Of a stretch of 64,000 nt of DNA, positions 48,941-60,304 are shown piece after piece. Position numbers and translations under genes: made by a program. The stretch lies in the NCBI RefSeq assembly GCF_024757985.1, contig NZ_CP103289.1, positions 1,798,001-1,862,000 on the forward strand, given 5' to 3'. Under the pieces are notes generated by a model. It saw nothing but the letters and a program-made list of their open reading frames with translations, did not search any database and had not been told where the DNA came from. Position 1 is the stretch's first letter. Each line of letters opens with the position of its first letter. The DNA comes from Cellulomonas sp. NS3 (GTDB lineage: Bacteria; Actinomycetota; Actinomycetes; Actinomycetales; Cellulomonadaceae).

Positions 48941-49393
48941 ATGACGCAGACCGCATCCCAGGCCGACGCCCCGCAGACCGAACGCACCCTCATCCTCGTC
49001 AAGCCCGACGGCGTGCGCCGGGGCCTCGCGGGGGAGATCCTGCGCCGCGTCGAGGCCAAGGGCTACACGCTCGTCGCCGTCGAGCTGCGGACCGCCGACG
49101 ACGCGCTGCTCGGCGCCCACTACGCCGAGCACGAGGGCAAGCCGTTCCTCGCCCCGCTCGTCGACTTCATGAAGTCGGGCCCGGTGCTCGCGGTCGTCGC
49201 CGAGGGCCAGCGGGTCATCGAGGGCTTCCGGACCCTCGCCGGCGCGACCGACCCGACCGTCGCGCCCCCCGGCACGATCCGTGGGGACCTCGGGCGCGAC
49301 TGGGGCCTCAAGGTCATCCAGAACCTCGTGCACGGCTCGGACTCCGTCGAGTCGGCGCAGCGCGAGATCGCGCTGTGGTTCCCCTCGCTCTGA
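48941..49393 (+). CDS. ndk: Nucleoside-diphosphate kinase
   Basis: Balances NTP/dNTP pools via a phosphohistidine; 150 residues. TLILVKPDGVRRGLAGEIL, the nucleotide loop APPGTIRGDLG and the active histidine in NLVHGSDSVESAQREI are all present. The N-terminus carries about 13 extra residues. TAGGGT (48929-48934) ends seven bases before ATG 48941 and no ribosome-binding site is present, so the gene is probably leaderless. A GC-rich hairpin follows. Confidence 0.95.
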   Translation: MTQTASQADAPQTERTLILVKPDGVRRGLAGEILRRVEAKGYTLVAVELRTADDALLGAHYAEHEGKPFLAPLVDFMKSGPVLAVVAEGQRVIEGFRTLAGATDPTVAPPGTIRGDLGRDWGLKVIQNLVHGSDSVESAQREIALWFPSL

Positions 49394-49445
49394 CGCCTCT
49401 CCTCCCGGCGCCCTGACGCGCCGACGCCGCCTGGCCGCTGCTCGA

Positions 49446-49488
49446 CGGGCCGGTCCGCACCTCCACGCCGGGGGAGCGGGCCGGCCCG
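49446..49488 (+). terminator. Terminator after ndk
   Basis: CGGGCCGGTCCGC pairs with GCGGGCCGGCCCG (one G-T pair) around a 17-base loop, 52 bases after the ndk stop. Confidence 0.5.
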
Positions 49489-49540
49489 GCGCGTCGACGG
49501 GGTCCCCGGGGGTCCGCCCCGGAGCACCTAGGCTCGGCTC

Positions 49541-52500
49541 GTGCACCTCAAGACGCTGACCCTGCGCGGGTTCAAGTCGTTCGCCTCGGCGACGACGCTG
49601 AGCTTCGAGCCCGGCGTCACGTGCGTCGTCGGCCCCAACGGCTCGGGGAAGTCGAACGTCGTCGACGCCCTCGCGTGGGTCATGGGGGAGCAGGGCGCCA
49701 AGTCGCTGCGCGGCGGCAAGATGGAGGACGTCATCTTCGCCGGCACCGCCGGTCGCGCCCCGCTCGGCCGCGCCGAGGTCGCGCTCACGATCGACAACAC
49801 CGACGGCGCGCTGCCGATCGAGTACTCCGAGGTCACGATCTCCCGGACGCTGTTCCGCAACGGCGGCTCCGAGTACGCGATCAACGGCCAGGGCTGCCGC
49901 CTGCTCGACATCCAGGACCTGCTGTCCGACTCGGGGCTCGGCCGCGAGATGCACGTCATCGTCGGCCAGGGCCAGCTCGACGCGGTCCTGCGCGCGACGC
50001 CCGAGGAGCGCCGCGGCTTCATCGAGGAGGCCGCGGGGGTCCTCAAGCACCGCAAGCGCAAGGACAAGGCGCTGCGCAAGCTCGAGGCGATGCAGGCGAA
50101 CCTCACGCGGCTCGGCGACCTGACCGCGGAGATCCGCCGCCAGCTCGGCCCGCTGGGCCGCCAGGCCGAGGTCGCGCGCAAGGCGCAGGTCGTGCAGACG
50201 GACCTGCGCGACGCGCGCGCCCGGCTCCTCGCCGACGACCTCGCACAGCTGTCCGCGACGCTCGAGCAGGAGATCGCGGACGAGTCGGCGCTGCGGGCCC
50301 GGCGCGCCGAGGTCGAGGCGACGCTCGCGGAGGCCCGTGCGCGGCTCACGACGCTCGAGCGCGAGGCCGCCGAGGCCGCCCCGGCGCTGAGCGAGGCGAG
50401 CGAGGTCTGGTACCGGCTGTCGTCGCTGCGCGAGCGCCTGCGGGGCACCGCGACGCTCGCGGGCGAGCGGGTCCGCCTGCTCGGCAGCGCCGGACCGGAG
50501 CGCGCGGGTGGCTCGGACCCCGACGACCTCGCGGCCCAGGCCGAGCGGGTGCGCGCCGCGGAGGCCGAGCTGGTCGCGGAGGTCGAGCTCGCGCGCGCGG
50601 CGCTCGACGCGGCGACGCGCGACCGGGCGGAGACCGAGGCCGCCGCCACGGTGGCGGAGAAGCAGCTCGCGACCGCGCTGCGCGGCGCGGCGGACCGCCG
50701 GGAAGGGCTCGCGCGTCTCGCCGGCCAGGTCGCGGCCCGTCGCAGCCGGCTCGAGGCGACCGAGGCCGAGATCGGGCGCCTGCGCACGACGCTCGCCGAG
50801 GCGGAGCGGCGCGGGCACCAGGCGACGACGGAGTTCGCGGCGCTCGAGACCCAGGTCGCGGGCGTCGAGGAGGGCGAGGAGGGGCTCGACGCGGAGCACG
50901 AGGCCGCGGCCGACGCGGTCGAGGAGGCCGCGGCGCGCCTCGCCGCCCTCGAGGAGGCGGTCACGGCGGCGGACCGTGAGCGCACCGCGCTCGACTCGCG
51001 GATCGAGACCCTCGAGCTCAGCCTGCTGCGCAAGGACGGCGCCGGTGCGCTGCTCGCCGCCGACGGACTGCCCGGCACGATCGGGTCCCTCGCGGCGCTG
51101 CTCGAGGTCGCCGCGCGCGACGAGGACGCGGTCGTGGCCGCGCTCGGCCACCTCGCGGACGCGGTCGCGGTCGAGTCGGTCGACGCGGCGGTCGACGCGA
51201 TCCGCCGCCTGCGCACCGACGACGCCGGGCGGGCGACGCTCGTCGTCGGGGGAGCCCCGGGGCCGGAGCGCCCGCTCGCGCCGGCGGACGTGCCCGAGGG
51301 CACCGACCGTGCGGTCGACCTCGTCACGGCGCCGGCGAGCGTGCGCTCGTCGCTCGACCGCCTGCTCGCGGACGTCGTCGTCGTCGACGACCTGGCCGCC
51401 GCCCGGGCCGTCGTGGCGGCGCACCCGCACCTCGTCGTCGCGACCCGCACGGGCGACGTCCTCGCCCGCGACCGCGCGTCCGGCGGCTCGGCCACGGCCC
51501 CGAGCGCCCTGCACCTGCAGCAGGCGCTCGACGAGGCCCGCACCGGCTCGGCGTCCGCGACCGCCGCGGGCGAGCGCGCACGCTTCGAGCTCACCGCGGC
51601 CCGCGAGGCGCACGCCACGGCGCAGGCCCGCTACGACGAGACCCTCGACCGCCTCAACCAGTCCGACGCGGCGCTCGCGGCGGTCGCCGAGCAGCTCGGC
51701 CACCTGGGCGCGACCGCCCGCGCCGCGCGCGCCGAGGCCGAGCGGGTCCAGGCCTCGCTCGACGCGGCGACCGCGACGCTCGCCGCCGGCGCGGACGAGC
51801 TCGCGGAGCTCACCGAGCGGCTCGCCGCCGCCGAGACCGAGCCCGCCGAGACCGAGGCCGCGATCGCCGAGGGCACCGCCGACCGCGACCGCCTGGCCGG
51901 GCTCGCGACCGCCGCGCGCGCACGGGAGACCGAGGCGCGCCTCACGCTGCGCACGAGCGAGGAGCGGGCCCGGGCGCTGTCGGGCCGGGCCGAGTCGCTC
52001 GAGCGTGCCGCGCGGGCCGAGCGCGCCGCGCGCGAGCGGGCCGCCGAGCGCGAGCGGGCGCGGGTGCGGCAGGCGCGCCTCGCCCAGGCGGTGCGCACGG
52101 GTGCCGAGCAGGCGCTCACCGCGCTCGAGGGCTCGCTCGCGCGGGCGGCCGACGAGCGTGCGGCGGCGGAGGCGGCACGCACCGAGCGCGAGGCGGCGCT
52201 CACCCAGGTCCGCGCCGAGGTCGAGCAGCGCGCGCGCGAGCTCGCCGAGCTGACCGACGTGGCCCACCGGGACGAGGTCGCCCGCGCCCAGCAGCTCCTG
52301 CGCATCGAGCAGCTCCAGACCCGGGCGGTCGAGGACCTCGGGCTCGACCCCGCCGTGCTGCTCGAGGAGTACGGGCCGCACCGGGGGGTTCCGGTCGTGC
52401 TCGCGCCCGGCGTCGAGCCGGACCCCGAGGCACCGACCGAGGTGCCGTACGTGCGCGAGCAGCAGGAGAAGCGGCTGCGGGGCGCCGAGCGCGCGCTGTC

Positions 52501-53113
52501 GCTGCTCGGGCGCGTCAACCCGCTCGCGCTCGAGGAGTTCGCCGCGCTCGAGGAGCGCCACAAGTTCCTCGTCGAGCAGCTCGCGGACCTCAAGAGGTCC
52601 CGGGCCGACCTGCTCGAGATCGTCCGCGAGATCGACGAGCGCGTCGAGCAGGTCTTCACGGACGCGTACCGCGACACCGCGGCGGCCTTCGACGTCGTGT
52701 TCCCGCGGCTGTTCCCGGGCGGCGAGGGACGCCTCGTGCTCACCGACCCGGCGAACATGCTCACGACCGGCATCGAGGTCGAGGCCCGGCCCGCGGGCAA
52801 GAAGGTCAAGCGCCTGTCGCTGCTCTCCGGCGGCGAGCGCTCGCTCACGGCGGTCGCGCTGCTCGTCGCGATCTTCAAGGCGCGCCCGAGCCCGTTCTAC
52901 GTCATGGACGAGGTCGAGGCCGCGCTCGACGACGCGAACCTGGGCCGGCTCCTGGAGATCTTCCGGGAGCTCCAGGAGGACTCGCAGCTCATCGTCGTGA
53001 CGCACCAGAAGCGCACGATGGAGATCGCCGACGCGCTGTACGGGGTGACCATGCGGGGCGACGGGGTCACGACGGTGATCAGCCAGCGGATGCGGGAGGA
53101 CGTCTCCGCCTGA
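49541..53113 (+). CDS. smc: Chromosome segregation ATPase SMC
   Basis: SMC ATPase of 1190 residues, which compacts and segregates chromosomes with ScpA/ScpB. Walker A is GPNGSGKS (31-38); a long coiled coil is interrupted by the hinge (about 510-670); the coil returns, then the C-terminal lobe has the signature LLSGGERSLTAVALL and Walker B FYVMDEVEAALDD. TAGGCT (49529-49534) ends seven bases before GTG 49541 and no ribosome-binding site is seen, so it is probably leaderless. The very end of the gene, including its stop, is repeated immediately downstream. Confidence 0.96.
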   Translation: MHLKTLTLRGFKSFASATTLSFEPGVTCVVGPNGSGKSNVVDALAWVMGEQGAKSLRGGKMEDVIFAGTAGRAPLGRAEVALTIDNTDGALPIEYSEVTISRTLFRNGGSEYAINGQGCRLLDIQDLLSDSGLGREMHVIVGQGQLDAVLRATPEERRGFIEEAAGVLKHRKRKDKALRKLEAMQANLTRLGDLTAEIRRQLGPLGRQAEVARKAQVVQTDLRDARARLLADDLAQLSATLEQEIADESALRARRAEVEATLAEARARLTTLEREAAEAAPALSEASEVWYRLSSLRERLRGTATLAGERVRLLGSAGPERAGGSDPDDLAAQAERVRAAEAELVAEVELARAALDAATRDRAETEAAATVAEKQLATALRGAADRREGLARLAGQVAARRSRLEATEAEIGRLRTTLAEAERRGHQATTEFAALETQVAGVEEGEEGLDAEHEAAADAVEEAAARLAALEEAVTAADRERTALDSRIETLELSLLRKDGAGALLAADGLPGTIGSLAALLEVAARDEDAVVAALGHLADAVAVESVDAAVDAIRRLRTDDAGRATLVVGGAPGPERPLAPADVPEGTDRAVDLVTAPASVRSSLDRLLADVVVVDDLAAARAVVAAHPHLVVATRTGDVLARDRASGGSATAPSALHLQQALDEARTGSASATAAGERARFELTAAREAHATAQARYDETLDRLNQSDAALAAVAEQLGHLGATARAARAEAERVQASLDAATATLAAGADELAELTERLAAAETEPAETEAAIAEGTADRDRLAGLATAARARETEARLTLRTSEERARALSGRAESLERAARAERAARERAAERERARVRQARLAQAVRTGAEQALTALEGSLARAADERAAAEAARTEREAALTQVRAEVEQRARELAELTDVAHRDEVARAQQLLRIEQLQTRAVEDLGLDPAVLLEEYGPHRGVPVVLAPGVEPDPEAPTEVPYVREQQEKRLRGAERALSLLGRVNPLALEEFAALEERHKFLVEQLADLKRSRADLLEIVREIDERVEQVFTDAYRDTAAAFDVVFPRLFPGGEGRLVLTDPANMLTTGIEVEARPAGKKVKRLSLLSGGERSLTAVALLVAIFKARPSPFYVMDEVEAALDDANLGRLLEIFRELQEDSQLIVVTHQKRTMEIADALYGVTMRGDGVTTVISQRMREDVSA

Positions 53114-53165
53114 GCGGGTCCGCGGGCGAGGACGTCTCGGCCTGAGCGGTCCGCGGCTGAGGACG
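53096..53165 (+). repeat. Tandem duplication of the smc 3' end
   Basis: A 32-base unit (53096-53127) that includes the last codons and TGA of smc is followed at once by a 31-base near-copy (53128-53158), also with TGA, and by a third partial start (53159-53165). Confidence 0.75.
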
Positions 53166-53346
53166 CCCCCGAGGCCGAGGCCGATGCCGAGACGGGCCGG
53201 CCGACGTCGTGCCCCGCGGCGCCACGACGCGTCCGGCGGCGTCCCGGGCCCCGGCGTTGCGCCGGTCGCGTGAAGGTCGTGTGGCGTTGCGCACAGCCTG
53301 CGCGGCACCCGGGGACGAGCCGCCGCAAGGAGCCGATAATGATCCC

Positions 53347-53676
53347 ATGACTGCTCTGATCATCTGGACCCTCGTCGCGCTCGTCGCCGCAGGCGTCGTC
53401 GCGCTCGTGGCCAGCGCGACGAGCAACGGCTCCGACGCCTCCTTCGTCCGCGACCTGCGCGCCGGCCTCGCCGCGCGGCGCGACCCCGCGTCCGCGCGCC
53501 TGGGCGCCGAGCTCCTCGACGCCGAGCCCGTCGACGTCCCGCTCGACGAGTTCCTGCTCGCGACCCAGGTCGACGACGACGGCTACCTGCACGTCGACGA
53601 GCTGCGCGACACCCTCGGGAAGGCCCGGCAGAAGGCCGTCCGGTCGGTGCACGAGCTCACGCGCCGCCCCGGCTGA
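53347..53676 (+). CDS. Small membrane-anchored protein of unknown function
   Basis: Protein of 109 residues: one N-terminal hydrophobic helix (ALIIWTLVALVAAGVVALVA), then a soluble part with ATQVDDDGYLHVDELRDTL. I do not recognise the family. A -10-like GATAAT (53335-53340) ends seven bases before ATG 53347, suggesting a leaderless mRNA, although AAGGAG also lies farther upstream. It sits between smc and ftsY, both chromosome- or membrane-linked genes, but no function follows from that. Confidence 0.75.
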   Translation: MTALIIWTLVALVAAGVVALVASATSNGSDASFVRDLRAGLAARRDPASARLGAELLDAEPVDVPLDEFLLATQVDDDGYLHVDELRDTLGKARQKAVRSVHELTRRPG

Positions 53677-53769
53677 CCCCGACGCGCCGGGTGCGACGCC
53701 CGACCGCCACGGTGCGCGCCGGGCGCCGGCGTCGCGCCACAGCCGTGCCTGTGCTGAGAGACTGATCCG

Positions 53770-55029
53770 GTGGACAACGAACTCCTCACAGCCCTGCTCG
53801 TCGGCGTGCCCGCCCTCGCGGCCGTCGTCGGCGTGCTCGTCGCGCGCCGCCGGCGCCCCGGGACGGGCGGCGGGTCCGGCGCGACCGACGACGGGGCGCG
53901 TGCCGCACGCGGCGGGACCGCCGGCGAGCCGTCCGGGGGAGCGGGCACCGCGACGCTCGAGCGTCCGCCGGTCGCCCCCGGCACCACCACGGCCGCGGAG
54001 GACGTCGAGGTCGTCCCCGACCTCGACGAGGTCGTCGGCTTCGAGGTCCCGGCGCCCGCCGTCGGACGGCTCGCCCGCCTGCGCGACCGCCTCGCGCGCT
54101 CGGGGTCGCCTCTCGGCACCCGCCTCCTCGCCGTCCTCTCGCGCGACCACCTCTCCGAGGACGACTGGGACGAGCTCGAGGAGACGCTGCTCCTCGCCGA
54201 CATGGGCGCGGGCCCCGCGGGCGAGCTGATCGACGCGCTGCGCACCCAGGTCCGCGTGCAGGGCGTCAAGGACCCGGTCCAGGTCCGCGCGCTGCTGCGC
54301 GAGCAGCTCGTCGCGCTCGTCGACCCGTCGCTCGACCGCTCGCTCGCCACGACGCCGCCCTCGGCGCTCGCCGCGGACGGCACGGGCGAGGAGCCCGACG
54401 GCGCCGCGCTCCCGCACGTACCGGCGGTCGTGCTCGTCGTGGGCGTCAACGGCACCGGCAAGACGACGACCGTCGGCAAGCTCGCGCGGGTCCTCGTCGC
54501 GGAGGGCCGCACCGTCGTCCTCGGCGCCGCCGACACGTTCCGGGCCGCCGCGGCGGACCAGCTCGAGACGTGGGGCTCGCGCGTCGGCGTGCCGACCGTC
54601 CGCTCCGACCGCGACGGCGGCGACCCGGCCGCGGTCGCGTTCGACGCGGTGCGCACCGGCGTGCGCGAGCAGTTCGACGTCGTCCTGGTCGACACCGCGG
54701 GCCGCCTGCAGAACAAGGCCGGCCTCATGGACGAGCTCGGCAAGATCACGCGCGTGATCACCCGCGAGGCCCCCCTCTCGGAGGTCCTGCTCGTGCTCGA
54801 CGCGACGACGGGCCAGAACGGCCTCAACCAGGCCAAGGTCTTCGCCGAGGTCGCGGGCGTCACCGGCATCGTCCTGACCAAGCTCGACGGGACCGCCAAG
54901 GGCGGCATCGTCGTGGCCGTCCAGCGCCAGCTCGGGGTGCCCGTCAAGCTCGTCGGCCTCGGCGAGGGGCCCGACGACCTGGCGCCGTTCGACCCCGAGG
55001 ACTTCGTCGACGGGCTCCTCCAGGTCTGA
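53770..55029 (+). CDS. ftsY: SRP receptor FtsY
   Basis: SRP-receptor GTPase of 419 residues. An N-terminal membrane helix (about 7-24) followed by an acidic/Gly-rich A region anchors it; the NG domain holds VNGTGKTTTVGKLAR (G1), DTFRAAAADQLE, DTAGRLQNK (G3), TKLDGTAKGG (G4) and the final GEGPDDL/DFVDGLL closing motif. It docks SRP-ribosome complexes, with Ffh encoded 3.6 kb downstream. A GAGACT element seven bases before GTG 53770 suggests a leaderless transcript. Confidence 0.95.
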   Translation: MDNELLTALLVGVPALAAVVGVLVARRRRPGTGGGSGATDDGARAARGGTAGEPSGGAGTATLERPPVAPGTTTAAEDVEVVPDLDEVVGFEVPAPAVGRLARLRDRLARSGSPLGTRLLAVLSRDHLSEDDWDELEETLLLADMGAGPAGELIDALRTQVRVQGVKDPVQVRALLREQLVALVDPSLDRSLATTPPSALAADGTGEEPDGAALPHVPAVVLVVGVNGTGKTTTVGKLARVLVAEGRTVVLGAADTFRAAAADQLETWGSRVGVPTVRSDRDGGDPAAVAFDAVRTGVREQFDVVLVDTAGRLQNKAGLMDELGKITRVITREAPLSEVLLVLDATTGQNGLNQAKVFAEVAGVTGIVLTKLDGTAKGGIVVAVQRQLGVPVKLVGLGEGPDDLAPFDPEDFVDGLLQV

Positions 55030-55087
55030 CCCGGTTCCTGGACCCGCGCCCAGCACGAAACGCAACGTTTACGTGGCGGGCGCCGCT

Positions 55088-55125
55088 GTCACGCGCGCGT
55101 AACCCGTCCGGCCTCCCGGTGAAAC
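55088..55125 (+). promoter_or_regulatory. GlnR box before amtB
   Basis: GTCAC-N6-GTAAC-N6-GGCCT-N6-GAAAC with exact six-base spacers, the a1-b1-a2-b2 layout of actinobacterial GlnR sites; only a2 (GGCCT) is poor. A further GAAAC and GTTTAC pair lies at about 55060. It predicts nitrogen-limitation control of amtB-glnB-glnD. Confidence 0.7.
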
Positions 55126-55185
55126 TCCCCTCCCCGAAGGTTGTGCCCGACCCGGCCGCCCGGCTGGCGAAGGAAGGCAATCCAG

Positions 55186-56828
<1,643 letters not shown>

Positions 56829-56850
56829 GCCGGGCAGCAGACTCCCGCCG

Positions 56851-58650
56851 ATGACGCAGTCACGGTCGCCCGCAGGGGGCGCGGCCGGCGACGGGTCGCC
56901 CGAGGCCCCGCGCCCCACGACAGGGGTGCGGGGCCTCCGGGCGGAACGGCTCGAGCTCGCCGCCGGGCTCACGGGCCCGGGCAGCGACGGGGTCGCGCGC
57001 CGTCTCGCCGGCGTCACCCTGGTCCACCGGCGCCTCGCCGAGCTCTGGGACGAGGCCACCGCGGGGCGCGACGTCGGCGGCATCGCGCTCGGCGCGGTCG
57101 GCAGCGTCGGCCGAGGTGACGCGAGCCCGGTCAGCGACCTGGACCTGCTCCTGGTCCACGAGGGCCGGGGGCACTCGGCCGAGGAGGTCTCGGCGCTCGC
57201 ACAGCGCCTCTGGTACCCGATCTGGGACGCGGGGCTCGACCTCGACCACTCGGTGCGCTCGCTCGCGCAGTGCCGTCAGGTCGCGTCGAAGGACCTCCCG
57301 GCCGCGGTCGGGCTGCTCGACCTCGTGCCCGTCGCCGGCGACCACCTCGTGGTGCACCGGGCGAAGTCCGCGCTGCTGGCGGACTGGCGCTCCGCGGCGC
57401 GCCGTCGGCTGCCGGAGCTCCTCGCGTCGACCAAGCAGCGCGCGGAGCGGCACGGCGAGCTCGCCTACCTCATCGAGCCGGACCTCAAGGAGGCCCGGGG
57501 CGGCATCCGTGACGCGGTCGTGCTCTCGGCGCTCGCCGCCACGTGGCTCACGGACCGCCCGCACGGCGCGGTCGACAACGCGTACGCCCACCTGCTCGAC
57601 GTGCGCGACGCGATCCAGGTCGCGACGCGTCGGCACACCAACCGGCTGCTCGCCGCGGACCAGGACGAGGTCGCGGCGCTCACGGGCTTCGACGACCGCG
57701 ACGACCTGCTCGCGAGCCTCGCGGAGGCCGGCCGGATCATCTCCTACGCGCTCGACTCGACGGTCCGCAACGCGCGCCAGGCGCTCCAGCGCCCGCTCGT
57801 GCGCCGTCCGGTGCTCGTGCGCGGCCGGCGCGGGGCCCCACTCCTGCGGCCCATCGGGGAGGGCCTCGTCGAGCACGACGGCGAGATCGTGCTGGCCGTC
57901 GACGCGCGCCCGGCGCTCGACCCGATCCTGTCGCTGCGCGCCGCGGCGACGGCCGCCCGCACCGGGCTCCCGCTCTCGCCGGTCACGGTCGCGAGCCTCA
58001 CGCAGACCCCGCCGCTGCCCACCCCGTGGCCCAAGGCGGCACGCACGTCGCTGCTCCAGCTGCTCGGGTCCGGGCACGCGCAGGTGCCCGTCTGGGAGGC
58101 GCTCGACCTGGCTGGCGTCGTGACGACCTGGATCCCCGAGTGGGCGGGCGTCCGCAACCGCCCGCAGCGCTCCGCGATCCACCGCCACACCGTCGACCGC
58201 CACCTCGTCGAGACGGTCGCGCTCGCGAGCCGGGACAAGCGCAGCGTCGAGCGCAGCGACCTGCTGCTGCTCGCGGCGCTGCTGCACGACATCGGCAAGC
58301 GCGCGGGCGCGGGCGACCACTCGACCGAGGGTGCCCGGCTCGCCGGGCCGATCGTGCTGCGGATGGGGTTCGGGGAGCAGGACGCCGACGACGTGGCTCG
58401 GCTCGTCCGGCACCACCTGACGCTCGCCGACCTCGCGACGACGGCGGACCCGGACGACCCCGCGACGACGGAGCGCCTGCTCGAGGCGGTCGACCACCGG
58501 GCCGACCTGCTCGGGCTCCTGCGCTCGCTCACGGAGGCCGACGCGACCGCCGCGGGGCCGACCGCGTGGAGCGCCTGGCGCGAGCGGCTCGTCGACGACG
58601 CGACGGCGCGGGCGGGCGACCGGCTGGCAGGTACCCTGGACCGTCCGTGA
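56851..58650 (+). CDS. glnD: PII uridylyl/adenylyltransferase GlnD lacking ACT domains
   Basis: Nucleotidyltransferase of 599 residues that modifies and de-modifies PII. The transferase motif [19 protein letters not shown] is intact, as is the HD hydrolase motif [15 protein letters not shown] near residue 470. The protein ends about 120 residues later, whereas most GlnD proteins (about 700-900 residues) carry one or two glutamine-sensing ACT domains there; I see none. A CAGACT element seven bases before ATG 56851 might allow a separate leaderless transcript. It lies 22 bases after glnB. Confidence 0.9.
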   Translation: MTQSRSPAGGAAGDGSPEAPRPTTGVRGLRAERLELAAGLTGPGSDGVARRLAGVTLVHRRLAELWDEATAGRDVGGIALGAVGSVGRGDASPVSDLDLLLVHEGRGHSAEEVSALAQRLWYPIWDAGLDLDHSVRSLAQCRQVASKDLPAAVGLLDLVPVAGDHLVVHRAKSALLADWRSAARRRLPELLASTKQRAERHGELAYLIEPDLKEARGGIRDAVVLSALAATWLTDRPHGAVDNAYAHLLDVRDAIQVATRRHTNRLLAADQDEVAALTGFDDRDDLLASLAEAGRIISYALDSTVRNARQALQRPLVRRPVLVRGRRGAPLLRPIGEGLVEHDGEIVLAVDARPALDPILSLRAAATAARTGLPLSPVTVASLTQTPPLPTPWPKAARTSLLQLLGSGHAQVPVWEALDLAGVVTTWIPEWAGVRNRPQRSAIHRHTVDRHLVETVALASRDKRSVERSDLLLLAALLHDIGKRAGAGDHSTEGARLAGPIVLRMGFGEQDADDVARLVRHHLTLADLATTADPDDPATTERLLEAVDHRADLLGLLRSLTEADATAAGPTAWSAWRERLVDDATARAGDRLAGTLDRP

Positions 58651-58678
58651 TCGGCGAGGAGAGCGTGAGGATCGAGCG

Positions 58679-60286
58679 GTGTTCGCCACCCTGTCCGACA
58701 GACTGACATCCACCTTCAAGAACCTGCGCACCAAGGGCAAGCTGTCCGAGGCGGACATCGACGCCACCGTGCGCGAGATCCGCCGCGCGCTGCTCGACGC
58801 CGACGTCGCCGTCCCCGTGGTGCGTGCGTTCACCGGCGCGGTGCGCGAGCGTGCGCTCTCGGCCGAGGTCTCGGGTGCCCTGAACCCGGCGCAGCAGGTC
58901 GTGAAGATCGTCAACGACGAGCTCGTCGCGATCCTCGGCGGGCAGAACCGCCCGCTGCGCCTCGCGAAGACCCCGCCGAGCGTCATCATGCTCGCGGGCC
59001 TCCAGGGCGCGGGCAAGACGACCCTCGCCGGCAAGCTCGCGCTGCACCTGCGCTCGCAGGGGCACACGCCGCTGCTCGTCGCGGCGGACCTCCAGCGCCC
59101 CAACGCCGTCACGCAGCTCGAGGTCGTCGGCGAGCGCGCCGGCGTGCCGGTCTTCGCCCCGCACCGTGGCAACCAGGGCAGCGAGGACCTGTCGGGCCTC
59201 GCGGGCGGCGACCCGGTCGCGGTCGCGCGCGAGGGTCTGGCCACGGCGCGCGCCCGCCAGCACGACGTCGTCATCGTCGACACCGCCGGCCGCCTCGGTG
59301 TCGACGCGGACCTCATGCAGCAGGCCGCGGACATCCGCGACGCCGTCGGCCCCGACGAGATCCTGTTCGTGATCGACGCGATGATCGGCCAGGACGCGGT
59401 CGCGACCGCACAGGCGTTCGCCGAGGGCGTCGACTTCACGGGTGTCGTGCTCTCGAAGCTCGACGGCGACGCACGCGGTGGCGCCGCGCTCTCGGTCGCG
59501 AGCGTGACGGGCCGGCCGATCCTGTTCGCGTCGACGGGCGAGAAGCTCACCGACTTCGAGGTCTTCCACCCGGACCGCATGGCGTCGCGCATCCTCGACA
59601 TGGGCGACGTGCTCACCCTCATCGAGCAGGCCGAGAAGGCGTTCGACGCCGAGCAGGCCGAGGCGATGGCCGGCAAGCTCGCGAGCGGCGAGGACTTCAC
59701 GCTCGAGGACTTCCTGCAGCAGATGCAGGCCATGAAGAACATGGGCTCGATGAAGAAGATGCTCGGCATGCTGCCGGGCATGGGCCAGATGCGTGAGGCG
59801 CTCGACAACTTCGACGAGCGCGAGGTCGACCGCATCGAGGCGATCATCCGCTCGATGACCCCCGCGGAGCGCCGCAGCCCCAAGATGATCAACGGCTCGC
59901 GCCGTTCGCGCATCGCGCGCGGCTCGGGCACCACGGCGACCGACGTGAACCAGCTCCTCGACCGGTTCGAGGGCGCGCAGAAGATGATGAAGCAGATGGC
60001 TCGCGGCGGCGGGATGGGCGTCCCCGGCATGGGGAACCTGCCCGGCATGGGCGGCAAGAAGTCGCGCGGGCGCGTCGCGCCGCCGCCCCGCAAGGCCAAG
60101 GGCAAGTCGGGGAACCCGGCGAAGCGCGCCGAGCAGGAGCGGCTCGCGGCCGACCGCGCGGCCGGCCTGACGCCGCGCGCGCCGCAGGGCTCGGCGTTCG
60201 GCCTCGGTCAGCCCGCGGCCCCGGAGCAGGTCGACCCCGGCGCGCTCCAGCTGCCGCCCGGCCTGGACAAGCTCCTCGGGCGCTGA
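58679..60286 (+). CDS. ffh: Signal recognition particle GTPase Ffh
   Basis: SRP54 homologue of 535 residues. The NG domain has LQGAGKTTLAGKLA (G1), ADLQRPNAVTQL, DTAGRLGVD (G3), and SKLDGDARGG (G4). The methionine-rich M domain (about 325-460) that grips signal sequences and 4.5S RNA shows MQAMKNMGSMKKMLGMLPGM. A Gly/Lys/Ala-rich C-terminal tail of about 75 residues exceeds the E. coli form. GTG 58679 follows GAGG. It starts 28 bases after glnD. Confidence 0.95.
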   Translation: MFATLSDRLTSTFKNLRTKGKLSEADIDATVREIRRALLDADVAVPVVRAFTGAVRERALSAEVSGALNPAQQVVKIVNDELVAILGGQNRPLRLAKTPPSVIMLAGLQGAGKTTLAGKLALHLRSQGHTPLLVAADLQRPNAVTQLEVVGERAGVPVFAPHRGNQGSEDLSGLAGGDPVAVAREGLATARARQHDVVIVDTAGRLGVDADLMQQAADIRDAVGPDEILFVIDAMIGQDAVATAQAFAEGVDFTGVVLSKLDGDARGGAALSVASVTGRPILFASTGEKLTDFEVFHPDRMASRILDMGDVLTLIEQAEKAFDAEQAEAMAGKLASGEDFTLEDFLQQMQAMKNMGSMKKMLGMLPGMGQMREALDNFDEREVDRIEAIIRSMTPAERRSPKMINGSRRSRIARGSGTTATDVNQLLDRFEGAQKMMKQMARGGGMGVPGMGNLPGMGGKKSRGRVAPPPRKAKGKSGNPAKRAEQERLAADRAAGLTPRAPQGSAFGLGQPAAPEQVDPGALQLPPGLDKLLGR

Positions 60287-60304
60287 CGTGCACCCCGCGC
60301 CGAC

